From positions 1 through 5,226 of the forward strand of contig CALCRD010000342.1 in the NCBI GenBank assembly GCA_937894355.1: a stretch of DNA of 5,226 nucleotides, read 5' to 3'. Origin of the DNA: an uncultured Bacillus sp. Lineage in GTDB: Bacteria > Bacillota > Bacilli > Bacillales > Cytobacillaceae. The stretch's first letter is position 1, and every line of letters starts with the position of its first letter. A program made the translations under genes and the position numbers. Of this stretch, positions 1-5,226 are shown piece by piece. The notes below the pieces were generated by a model. The model was given only the letters and a program-made list of their open reading frames with translations, ran no database searches and was not told the origin of the DNA.

Positions 1-34
1 CATCACCGTTTTTGTTATCTTTGTTGCTCATCAT
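1..34 (-). CDS. N-terminus of the next operon gene, cut by window edge
   Basis: Reading the minus strand leftward, two consecutive ATG codons (34-32 and 31-29) open a frame that stays open to the edge and begins MMSNKDNKNGD. A strong Shine-Dalgarno sequence (GGGAGGGG, bases 46-39) lies 4 nt before the first ATG and 7 nt before the second, so either could be the start. The visible residues are hydrophilic and charged, with no signal peptide and no P-loop, so this does not look like the start of a NifH-like protein or of another lipoprotein. The product cannot be identified. Its direction, and its 24-nt distance from the beta-subunit stop once the IS is removed, argue that it is the next gene of the same operon. 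A transporter permease or ATPase, or another reductase component, would fit the context, but that is a guess. Confidence 0.6.
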   Translation of the reverse strand, partial: MMSNKDNKNGD

Positions 35-47
35 AATTCCCCTCCCA
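35..47 (-). promoter_or_regulatory. Ribosome binding site of the downstream operon gene
   Basis: The minus strand reads TGGGAGGGGAATT immediately before the paired ATG codons at 34 and 31. The purine core is close to the GGAGG consensus and correctly spaced for both. It lies outside the insertion sequence, so the gene keeps its translation signal even though the IS separates it from the upstream operon genes. Confidence 0.65.
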
Positions 48-53
48 AATGTG

Positions 54-56
54 TTA
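54..56. repeat. Probable target-site duplication TTA, left copy
   Basis: TTA directly abuts the left inverted repeat, and the same three bases occur at 1944-1946 directly outside the right repeat. A three-base match can arise by chance. Support comes from the pre-insertion sequence obtained by collapsing the two copies, which gives a natural 24-nt operon spacer. The exact border is uncertain by one base because TTA begins and ends with complementary bases. Confidence 0.5.
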
Positions 57-67
57 TAGACTCTCGG
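57..67 (+). repeat. Left terminal inverted repeat of the IS
   Basis: TAGACTCTCGG here is the exact reverse complement of 1933-1943. Just inside, the match continues imperfectly (bases 69-70 also pair). The left end also contains a self-complementary structure, GACTCTCGGC (59-68) with GCCGAGTC (73-80), that can fold with one bulged T. The right end lacks this second arm, so the two ends are not equivalent. Confidence 0.8.
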
Positions 68-78
68 CATTCGCCGAG

Positions 79-114
79 TCATATGGTACATGGTTTTTCT
101 AGTACCACCTTCAT
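79..114 (-). CDS. Possible 11-codon mini-ORF with perfect Shine-Dalgarno
   Basis: On the minus strand AGGAGG (126-121) stands 6 nt before an ATG at 114, which opens a short frame, MKVVLEKPCTI, ending at TGA (81-79) just inside the left end of the IS. The ribosome binding site is one of the best in the window, which is why it is listed. The peptide is too short to recognise, and its Shine-Dalgarno is sequestered in the 120-142 hairpin. It could be a leader-type peptide, a remnant, or a coincidence of the terminator sequence. No convincing minus-strand promoter was found upstream. Confidence 0.15.
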   Translation of the reverse strand: MKVVLEKPCTI

Positions 115-119
115 TTGAT

Positions 120-147
120 TCCTCCTACTTTTGGTAGGGGGATTTTT
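120..147 (+). terminator. Hairpin plus T-run inside the IS, upstream of the transposase
   Basis: On the plus strand TCCTCCTAC (120-128) pairs with GTAGGGGGA (134-142) in a nine-base-pair stem with one T-G wobble and a five-base loop. Five T residues follow (143-147), and another T-run lies at 150-155. This has the form of a rho-independent terminator acting on transcripts that enter the IS from the left. Several IS elements use such a structure to insulate their transposase from external promoters. On the minus strand the same stem covers an AGGAGG sequence (126-121) in front of a tiny ORF, so a second role is conceivable. Confidence 0.45.
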
Positions 148-212
148 CACTTTTTATAAATGAAATTGGAAATTATATATTGAAATTTTGTTGCCGTATT
201 TGTCGAAAACAC

Positions 213-239
213 TTGACTTTTCAAAAACAACACAATAAT
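213..239 (+). promoter_or_regulatory. Weak candidate promoter of the transposase gene
   Basis: TTGACT at 213-218 matches five of six bases of the -35 consensus, and AATAAT at 234-239 matches five of six of the -10 consensus. The 15-bp spacer is shorter than the preferred 17 bp, so any promoter is probably weak, as is common for transposases. It lies downstream of the 120-147 terminator-like hairpin and about 50 bp before the start codon. Confidence 0.3.
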
Positions 240-288
240 CGCCGGTGAAGGGATTAATTTCCTTACTAACTCGATTGAGGTGTTGATT

Positions 289-1788
289 TTGAAACCAACT
301 CTTATCCCGCATGATGATTATCAGAAATTCGTTCTAGAACAACTTAGAACGCACTACACTGGGGACATTCTTACCATTGTAAAAAATGATTGGCCAATTA
401 TTTACAAGCTGTGGATCACGGACCTTTCTTACCTTACTTCATGGCTATGGAGCTCTTACTCGAATAAAGGTCCTGAACCTCGGGATCCGGCATCTTTGAT
501 GCGCTCCTATCTTCTACTCCTGTTAGCTAAACCTACCCTTAGTATTACTGAATGGGTAGATGAATTACACCGAGTACCTTTCTATGCCATTTTGAGTGGT
601 TTTGAACCTGGAAAGGTTCCAGGGATAGGGACTTTCTATGACTTTTTTCAACGGTTATGGGGGAGAGAGAACCCTAATGTAAAGCCAAAAATCAAACCGA
701 AACGCCATAAAAAGAAAAGGAAGAAACCGAAGAAAGGTGAAAAAGCATCTCCATCCAGTCCGGGAATCGTAAGAAAATTAATCGACCGTTTTTTTCGTTA
801 TGGTTCCAAGAAAAAAGAGTTGCCAGGAGATCGACTTTTTGAACTTTTTCAGACTCAATTTCTTAATGTTTCAGCTAAATTCGGTTTACTTGGAGACCTA
901 GACGCACTCGGTGTTGTCGGAGACGGCACACCTGTGGAAACGGCCAGATTCCCTAGAAGCAAGAGAACTTGTGAATGCAGTGCCCAAGGACTAACGAAAT
1001 GTAACCATACACGTAAGTTTTCTCAACCCGACTGCGACGCAGGATGGGATAGTTCGCGGGAACGGTACTTCAATGGATATCACCTTTACATGTTATCCAC
1101 CAGCGATAGTCATTACGACTTGCCTTTGTATCCAAGACTTCAGCCTGCTTCCCGGCATGACTCTGTCAGCCTTGTTGCCAGTGCTATTGAATTTTCGCAA
1201 CGTACAACCTTGGGCACGATTGGCAAAATGCTTTTGGATGCTGCACATGATGCAGAACCGATTTATGAATTGTTGGATCACTATCAAATTGAACCTTTCA
1301 TCGACTTAAATGTCCGAACGAAGAAAAATATTAGTACGGAAAGTGACATTCAAATTTCCCCTGAAGGGACCCCCATTTGTCCTATGGGATTAAAAATGAA
1401 ACCAAATGGATTTGATAAATCTCGAAACCGGCAGAAATGGAGATGTCCACTCGCATGTGGTATGAAAAATACTTGTGAGAACCCCTGCTCTAAAGCCAAA
1501 TATGGTAGAACGTTTCATACATTTCGAAAGGACAACCTTCGGTTGTTTACCAAAACTCCTCGAACGTCCGAAAAGTGGAAGCTAACTTATAAGCGACGTA
1601 CATCTGTGGAACGCTCTAACAAACGAGAAAAGGTTGATTATCATTTAGAATCAGGTCGTCATCGTTCCACGAAAATGTGGTACATTCGCACTTACGCCAT
1701 TATGATGTGTCAGCACATTGATGCTTGGTACAGCGTCCAAAAAGAGGAGTTGAATCTTAAAGATTTAATACTGAATAAAACTGCCTAA
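289..1788 (+). CDS. DDE transposase of the IS (IS4/IS5-type fold, IS1182-like)
   Basis: This 499-residue protein should catalyse cut-and-paste movement of the surrounding element. The catalytic triad can be placed as D212 (in VVGDGTPVE), D317 (in LLDAAHD; D321 is an alternative) and E441 (in SVERSNKREK, the usual ERxNxxxK-like context of DDE_Tnp_1 enzymes). The N-terminal part (about 1-125) is helical and probably binds DNA. A very basic linker rich in K and R covers about 132-152. Two cysteine groups may bind zinc: C228, C230, C238, H240 and C249 after the first Asp, and C364, C386, C390, C396 and C400 before the Glu. I chose the TTG at 289 because GAGGTG (277-282) lies 6 nt upstream. In-frame GTG 280 and TTG 283 overlap or abut that site and are less likely. 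The frame is intact, so the enzyme may be active. Family assignment within the DDE group is tentative. Confidence 0.88.
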   Translation: MKPTLIPHDDYQKFVLEQLRTHYTGDILTIVKNDWPIIYKLWITDLSYLTSWLWSSYSNKGPEPRDPASLMRSYLLLLLAKPTLSITEWVDELHRVPFYAILSGFEPGKVPGIGTFYDFFQRLWGRENPNVKPKIKPKRHKKKRKKPKKGEKASPSSPGIVRKLIDRFFRYGSKKKELPGDRLFELFQTQFLNVSAKFGLLGDLDALGVVGDGTPVETARFPRSKRTCECSAQGLTKCNHTRKFSQPDCDAGWDSSRERYFNGYHLYMLSTSDSHYDLPLYPRLQPASRHDSVSLVASAIEFSQRTTLGTIGKMLLDAAHDAEPIYELLDHYQIEPFIDLNVRTKKNISTESDIQISPEGTPICPMGLKMKPNGFDKSRNRQKWRCPLACGMKNTCENPCSKAKYGRTFHTFRKDNLRLFTKTPRTSEKWKLTYKRRTSVERSNKREKVDYHLESGRHRSTKMWYIRTYAIMMCQHIDAWYSVQKEELNLKDLILNKTA

Positions 1789-1932
1789 TCAAGATTTTTT
1801 AAAAATTATCATATGAAGGTTTATTTGTTATGCACTTTTTTAAATAAATACAAGATAAACCCCCTCTTGTCTCTAAAAAGAGTGAATTCCCAGTAATTTT
1901 TTTACAATTCCTTAGCATTTCCCCTTTTTATT

Positions 1933-1943
1933 CCGAGAGTCTA
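1933..1943 (-). repeat. Right terminal inverted repeat of the IS
   Basis: CCGAGAGTCTA is the exact reverse complement of bases 57-67. It marks the transposase-distal end of the element and ends 5 nt before the end of the neighbouring minus-strand gene (its last base is 1949). Confidence 0.8.
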
Positions 1944-1946
1944 TTA
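1944..1946. repeat. Probable target-site duplication TTA, right copy
   Basis: This is the partner of the TTA at 54-56, just outside the right inverted repeat. It lies only 2 nt beyond the stop codon (1951-1949) of the beta nitrogenase-like gene, so the insertion narrowly missed that reading frame. Confidence 0.5.
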
Positions 1947-1948
1947 AT

Positions 1949-3238
1949 CTATTTCTTCAAACGGTAATGATTAATTTGATTAAACAAATCTTGGGTTAGT
2001 GACTGATAGCCTTCCCAGCCTACCAACGGATTCCCATCAAAAATGCAAAAGCGATCATAAGCCGGAGAGGTAATCCGCAAATGAACAGGTACTTCTTTAG
2101 CTAACGCCGAATCCTCAGCACTTCCTAGTAAAATAAATGGGTCAATCTCATCAAGCACCCGCTTCCACTCCAGCTCATCCGGAGTGACCAGAACTTTTTT
2201 TACCCCTAAAGCTTTGATTTCTTCAAGTTCATCCTCTTTAGGTACAGTGGTTAAGCGGACCGCTGCTAAAGGAAAGCCCCACTCTTCTTTCACTAGCCGC
2301 GTCAAATTCTTCGCCATCACTGGAGAACATGCTAAGACTGTTTTCCAATCGCGTTGATAAAATTCGCCACCGGCAATCATTTCGATATAATGGTGAAAAG
2401 AAAATGGTCGATCGTTCTTCAGCGAATTTCGGCCTTTCAGCTTTACCACTTTCGCCACCTGTTTCAGCCAATCTGTCGTCCCATTTTCTCCATAGGGCAA
2501 TCCGTAAACAAAAGGAATACCGAAATGCTCCTCTAAATAACGCGCTGCCTTCACTCCGGCTTTTCTGGTGATAATATTGATGTCAGCATTCGCCATGGCC
2601 TTTATTTCATCAGTCGTCGTTTCATAGGTTACCATGCTAACATCAATTCCCAGTAACTCAAGCAATCTCTTAATCTCTTTCTCATCAGCAGCCCAGTTAA
2701 AAGTTTCCGCTGTCGGACCAATAATGTTCGCCCATATTGCCCCGCTCATATTCAAAGCATTTGGACTCACATTTTTTTCCTGTTCCGGACAATACTGGCG
2801 GATTAACTGATAAATCGCCTCTTCCACACCATTTTCCGCATTTTCTTTCCAAGCTTTATTATTAAAGGTTAAAATCGGTTGCTTGATATCCAGTCCTGCC
2901 TCTTTGGCAACTGCCTCCACATCGACACCTATTAATGAAGAAACTGGATTGGCAACCACAACAATTAAAGAAACGTCATCTCGAGCCGAAATCTCTTTGA
3001 TTGCCTTCTTCAACTTCTCTTCACCACCGCTAAGAGCGATATCCTCCTGCTCGAGTGCGGTGCTGGCAAAACGGTTATAGATCAACTCTCTAGTTCGCTT
3101 CGATGCTGTTGCAAGTTCATAAAAATTGCACCCTGACGTCCCATGATTAATGACCACAGCATCTTTCACCCCGGCAAGCGTCCACAGGATTCCTAAATAT
3201 TCACTCGTTGGTAAAAATACCGATGAAATTCTGCTCAC
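1949..3238 (-). CDS. Nitrogenase-like component 1, beta-type subunit (NifK/NifN/BchZ superfamily)
   Basis: This 429-residue protein belongs to the nitrogenase component 1 fold and should pair with the alpha-type subunit encoded just upstream. Recognisable landmarks are NHGTSGCNFYE near residues 31-41, LSGGEEKLKKAI, SSLIGVDVEA, HFGIPFVYGLPYGENGTTDWL and a C-terminal FDGNPLVGWEG block. Only one of the three cysteines that NifK uses for the P-cluster is present (C37 in GTSGC). The first position is Ser (PTSEYLG), and the third is Pro or Val in VANPVSSLIG where NifK has STTC. It therefore resembles NifN or BchZ in ligand count. The start is GTG 3238, one nt after the upstream stop codon, preceded by GGTGA (3248-3244) at 5 nt. 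An in-frame GTG at 3265 would add nine residues and overlap the upstream gene by 26 nt, but lacks a good site. The stop lies 2 nt from the IS target duplication. The substrate is unknown. Confidence 0.9.
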   Translation of the reverse strand: MSRISSVFLPTSEYLGILWTLAGVKDAVVINHGTSGCNFYELATASKRTRELIYNRFASTALEQEDIALSGGEEKLKKAIKEISARDDVSLIVVVANPVSSLIGVDVEAVAKEAGLDIKQPILTFNNKAWKENAENGVEEAIYQLIRQYCPEQEKNVSPNALNMSGAIWANIIGPTAETFNWAADEKEIKRLLELLGIDVSMVTYETTTDEIKAMANADINIITRKAGVKAARYLEEHFGIPFVYGLPYGENGTTDWLKQVAKVVKLKGRNSLKNDRPFSFHHYIEMIAGGEFYQRDWKTVLACSPVMAKNLTRLVKEEWGFPLAAVRLTTVPKEDELEEIKALGVKKVLVTPDELEWKRVLDEIDPFILLGSAEDSALAKEVPVHLRITSPAYDRFCIFDGNPLVGWEGYQSLTQDLFNQINHYRLKK

Positions 3239-3257
3239 ATTATTCACCAACCTTCCC
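3239..3257 (-). promoter_or_regulatory. Ribosome binding site deciding the beta-subunit start
   Basis: The end of the alpha-type gene reads GGGAAGG (3257-3251) and then GGTGA (3248-3244) before its TAA stop (3242-3240). GGTGA matches the 3' part of the extended consensus AAGGAGGTGA and is 5 nt from GTG 3238. GGGAAGG is 12 nt from it. Because the site lies within the last codons of the alpha gene, translation of the two subunits is probably coupled, which would suit equal production of a heteromeric complex. Confidence 0.5.
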
Positions 3258-4532
3258 GCATTCACATTTAATTGAATGAGCGATATTTTCCAATTCCTGC
3301 TCTACCGCCACAAATCCCGGTCCATAAATTTGCGCACCAGGATGACAATGGCTCACTCCTCTTTTCTTTAACAATTCTGAGAGTCCATGCCCAATAAACA
3401 CCTGCGGATAATATTGATTTAATAACTCTTCTAATTTCGATGTTTTATTGATATGAACAACCGGTAATTCCATTCCTTGTTGTTTTAACTCCTCAAGATA
3501 AGGATGATTTTGATCAATTGGCATTCTTGTTTGTAGAAACTCCGGCTTCATGCCCAGATTTTTCGCAAGAAATAGCGCCGCTTCGAGGTTTGAGCCTTCT
3601 ACTGAACCAATGGCAAAAGAAATCCCGGCCAGTTGCCGTTTCTTTTCCGCTAAAAATTCCTGATGATTGTCAACGAGCTGAGACAGGGCAGGATTGAGGT
3701 CAGCACCTAACAATGCGCCAATCTCTTGATAACCTTTGATAATCTCCTCAGTTAGATAAGAATAATCATATACTATATAAGGAGTGCCAAACTTTTCCTT
3801 CATTTTTTCAGCTAACGGCAGCGCCGCTTTGCCAATCGCAATATTTAAAGCAGCAGCAGGAGCCTGCTCAATCTCGAGTAGTCGGCTCGCCCCCGGCATT
3901 ACAGCATTTACCTCAACACCAGACCGTTCTAATACGCCAACAAGTTCCGTTTTCTGCCAATCATGAGACCTTAAGCCAATAATATTGACAGTCTTTGGCT
4001 TCACTTCCGCCGGTTTCATTACTTCAACCAATGATGCCAAAAAGTCACTGCGCCCTTTTTGACGATGCAAACAGGCATAGCCATTGGTTTGTACAGTTAG
4101 GACTTTGGCATTTATCCGACTTTTAATATAAGTCATCGATGCGTCATCAAAACCAATGATTTCAGGAGTACAGGTCGAGATGAGAAAAATTATTTCTGGA
4201 TTTAGCCGTTGATCTAACTCCTCCAATGCTTCCTCAACAACCCGGTCCACTCCGAATACCATATCTTCCTGTTTAAGATTTAACAGATAAAGATTGTCTT
4301 CCAAACTGCTCGGTGTTTGGCCACGTCTCTTGTTAATCAGCTTGGCATGATACAAACAAGACGGTGGGGCTATCACTAATCCGATACTGCTTGGAAAAAA
4401 CGGTGACAGCATCGCTGCTTCAAACAACCCGCAATGGGCGCCGGGAAATTGCGCCGCATTATTTTTTTGCCAAGGTGGTTTTCCTTCTCTAACTCCTGCT
4501 CTCGAACCTGTCCCTAAATTTGCTCCATTCAT
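3240..4532 (-). CDS. Nitrogenase-like component 1, alpha-type subunit (NifD/NifE/BchY superfamily)
   Basis: This 430-residue protein has the nitrogenase component 1 fold and should form a complex with the beta-type product. Three cysteines sit in the family positions: C34 (PGAHCG), C59 (APPSCLYHA) and C121 (ISTCTPEIIGFDD). Their 25- and 62-residue intervals equal those of the NifE cluster ligands C37, C62 and C124 as I recall them. EDMVFG (89-94) matches the conserved VFGG region. The FeMo-cofactor cysteine position (NifD LNLIHCYRS) aligns with LNIAIGKAA (229-237), so the ligand is replaced by G234. A His-Cys-His cluster (395-397) lies near the region of the NifD cofactor histidine, and the tail carries a C423-x-C425 pair. 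It is shorter than NifD and closer in size to NifE, BchN or BchY. The ATG at 4532 has a perfect ribosome binding site overlapping the preceding stop codon. A dedicated NifH-like reductase would be expected but is not in this window. The name NifE would over-claim. Confidence 0.9.
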   Translation of the reverse strand: MNGANLGTGSRAGVREGKPPWQKNNAAQFPGAHCGLFEAAMLSPFFPSSIGLVIAPPSCLYHAKLINKRRGQTPSSLEDNLYLLNLKQEDMVFGVDRVVEEALEELDQRLNPEIIFLISTCTPEIIGFDDASMTYIKSRINAKVLTVQTNGYACLHRQKGRSDFLASLVEVMKPAEVKPKTVNIIGLRSHDWQKTELVGVLERSGVEVNAVMPGASRLLEIEQAPAAALNIAIGKAALPLAEKMKEKFGTPYIVYDYSYLTEEIIKGYQEIGALLGADLNPALSQLVDNHQEFLAEKKRQLAGISFAIGSVEGSNLEAALFLAKNLGMKPEFLQTRMPIDQNHPYLEELKQQGMELPVVHINKTSKLEELLNQYYPQVFIGHGLSELLKKRGVSHCHPGAQIYGPGFVAVEQELENIAHSIKCECGKVGE

Positions 4533-4548
4533 GTAACAGTCCCTCCTA
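4533..4548 (-). promoter_or_regulatory. Ribosome binding site overlapping the binding-protein stop codon
   Basis: The minus strand reads TAGGAGGGACTGTTAC before the ATG at 4532. The TAG stop of the solute-binding protein gene (4548-4546) is itself the first part of the AGGAGGG Shine-Dalgarno. Ribosomes finishing the binding protein end exactly on the start signal of the alpha subunit, so the two are probably translationally coupled and leave no room for a separate promoter. Confidence 0.75.
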
Positions 4549-5226
4549 GTCTCTTGTTACTTTATAAACATAGCGGAGCGGATCCATCGTACCGGAGAAA
4601 TCCCAGCCAGCAATGTCTTTTTTCATAATTGTTACGCGATGCGGGTGAAGTAACAAAGCTCCAGGTGTTACGTTCATAAATTCTTGTTGAATTTCATTAT
4701 AGATTTCTACTCTCTTCTCTTTATCAATCGTTGTCACAACATCACCTACTAATTGATTCATCTTGGCGTTGTTGGTTAAAATCGCTCCACTACCACGCTG
4801 TGTAAAGTAGTATTGGAAGAAATAGTAGGGATCAGCCGCACTTTTTCCGATACTTCCTAAGCCAACTAGTTGGTATTCGCCTTTTTTCACTAGGTCGCGA
4901 ATCACACTGTTATCTCGTAATTCCAGGTTTACTTTGATTCCAAGCTTTGCCAGTTGATTTTGGATAGCCTCTCCTGTTGGCTTCCAAGTGCGATTACCTT
5001 CTATTAAAAATTTCAGTTCAAACACTTGGCCATCTTTCACTAAAAAACCGTCTTTATTCTTTTCCTTCCAACCTGCATCTGCTAATAATTGCTGCGCTTT
5101 TTTCACATTGTACTTATAGCCTTTAATGCTTGTGTCCGTCCACGGAATCGACTTATTATAGCCAATTGGACCTTCTGCTTCAGTCGCATAACCTTCATAA
5201 ATAAATTCAGTAATTTCCGCGCTGTC
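4546..5226 (-). CDS. ABC transporter solute-binding protein, SBP_bac_5 family, C-terminal part
   Basis: The frame runs open from the right edge to TAG at 4548-4546, giving the last 226 residues of a protein that is usually about 500-550 residues long. The N-terminal half and any lipoprotein signal are outside the window. Family hallmarks include a GYKYNVKKAQQLLADAGW segment (about residues 34-51 of the visible part), the following VFELKFLIEGNRTWKPTGEA strand-helix unit, QNQLAKLGIKVNLEL, SAADPYYFFQYYF, and the closing block on KDIAGWDFSGTMDPLRYVYKV. The family delivers di- and oligopeptides, nickel or metallophore complexes, opines and similar solutes to an ABC permease outside the membrane. 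The visible half does not reveal the ligand. The internal GTG at 5106 is not the true start, because family sequence continues upstream of it. Its stop codon overlaps the next gene's ribosome binding site, tying it to the nitrogenase-like operon. Confidence 0.9.
   Translation of the reverse strand, partial: DSAEITEFIYEGYATEAEGPIGYNKSIPWTDTSIKGYKYNVKKAQQLLADAGWKEKNKDGFLVKDGQVFELKFLIEGNRTWKPTGEAIQNQLAKLGIKVNLELRDNSVIRDLVKKGEYQLVGLGSIGKSAADPYYFFQYYFTQRGSGAILTNNAKMNQLVGDVVTTIDKEKRVEIYNEIQQEFMNVTPGALLLHPHRVTIMKKDIAGWDFSGTMDPLRYVYKVTRD

Larger units (their letters stand above)
57..1943 (+). mobile_element. Complete insertion sequence, about 1.89 kb, with one DDE transposase
   Basis: The element is bounded by perfect inverted repeats: TAGACTCTCGG at 57-67 and its complement at 1933-1943. 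One further complementary base on each side belongs to the presumed TTA target duplication. A single large transposase gene (289-1788) fills it, leaving about 230 bp of non-coding sequence on the left and 155 bp on the right. Size, single long transposase and short repeats fit the IS1182-like group within the broad IS4/IS5-type DDE elements, but the family is inferred from memory of these groups, not from a search. It sits head-on to the surrounding minus-strand operon, between the beta nitrogenase-like gene and the next gene. Intact ends and an unbroken transposase suggest a recent and possibly still active insertion. The 155 bp after the transposase gene are AT-rich, with only weak hairpins (1850-1870 and 1871-1882) and no convincing terminator. 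Confidence 0.8.

Noticed and set aside
172..206. Outward minus-strand promoter in the left IS end (TATAAT at 177-172, TCGACA at 206-201)
   Set aside because: Both hexamers look good alone, but the spacer is 23 nt, far too long, and no other -35 or extended -10 fits.
1073..1309. Open frames of 64-78 codons inside the transposase gene
   Set aside because: They overlap the transposase's conserved region between the two catalytic Asp residues and show no independent evidence of coding.
1850..1882. Terminator after the transposase
   Set aside because: The stems ACAAGA/TCTTGT (6 bp, 9-nt loop) and CTCT/AGAG (4 bp) are weak, and no T-run directly follows either on the plus strand.
2238..3080. Several 60-80 codon open frames inside the beta gene on either strand
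   Set aside because: They lie wholly within a conserved coding sequence in other frames, lack recognisable domains and have no convincing ribosome binding sites. They are shadow frames.
1949..4532. True nitrogenase nifD/nifK or cofactor scaffold nifE/nifN
   Set aside because: The FeMo-co cysteine is missing in the alpha subunit, the beta subunit has one cluster cysteine, and both proteins are shorter than NifD/NifK. No nif genes are next to them. Gene symbols were therefore left empty.
1949..4532. CfbD or methylthio-alkane reductase (MarDK) assignment
   Set aside because: CfbD works as a homodimer from one gene, whereas here there are two distinct subunits. From memory, MarDK retains ligands for larger clusters. 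Neither can be excluded without a tree, so neither was claimed.
1..5226. CRISPR array, tRNA, rRNA or riboswitch
   Set aside because: No regularly spaced repeats, cloverleaf or recognisable aptamer core was seen on either strand. The non-coding space is almost entirely within the IS.

Overview
The window shows part of a minus-strand operon that couples an ABC-type solute-binding protein to a two-subunit nitrogenase-like (component 1 fold) reductase. A complete insertion sequence (IS) interrupts it near the left edge. Moderate-to-low GC, strong GGAGG-type ribosome binding sites, GTG/TTG starts and very tight gene packing suggest a Bacillota (Firmicutes) genome, probably an anaerobic Clostridia-like lineage. 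No marker gene fixes the genus.

Layout in the order of operon transcription (right to left): (1) 5226-4546, the C-terminal 226 residues of an SBP_bac_5 family (DppA/OppA/NikA-like) solute-binding protein, cut by the window edge. (2) 4532-3240, an alpha-type nitrogenase-like subunit (NifD/NifE/BchN/BchY superfamily). (3) 3238-1949, a beta-type subunit (NifK/NifN/BchB/BchZ superfamily). (4) After the IS, bases 34-1 hold only the first codons of the next operon gene, with a good ribosome binding site. Genes 1-2 are 13 nt apart and genes 2-3 about 1 nt apart, so they are almost certainly co-transcribed and probably translationally coupled.

The IS (about 57-1943) lies on the opposite strand. It has 11-12 bp perfect terminal inverted repeats, a probable 3-bp TTA target duplication, a 499-residue DDE transposase, and a hairpin plus T-run upstream of the transposase. 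Removing the element and one TTA copy joins the beta-subunit stop codon to the next gene's start codon across only 24 nt containing that gene's Shine-Dalgarno sequence. The IS has therefore landed exactly in an operon gap, sparing the coding sequences but probably reducing expression of whatever follows.

The most interesting biology is the nitrogenase-like pair. The alpha subunit keeps three cysteines (34, 59, 121) with the spacing I recall for the NifE cluster ligands. The beta subunit keeps only one of the three conserved positions. This 3+1 pattern predicts one interfacial [4Fe-4S] cluster (as in NifEN or BchYZ) rather than an eight-iron P-cluster. The position of the FeMo-cofactor cysteine is glycine. 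It therefore looks like neither a nitrogenase nor a cofactor scaffold, but an uncharacterised reductase whose substrate may be imported by the adjacent transporter.
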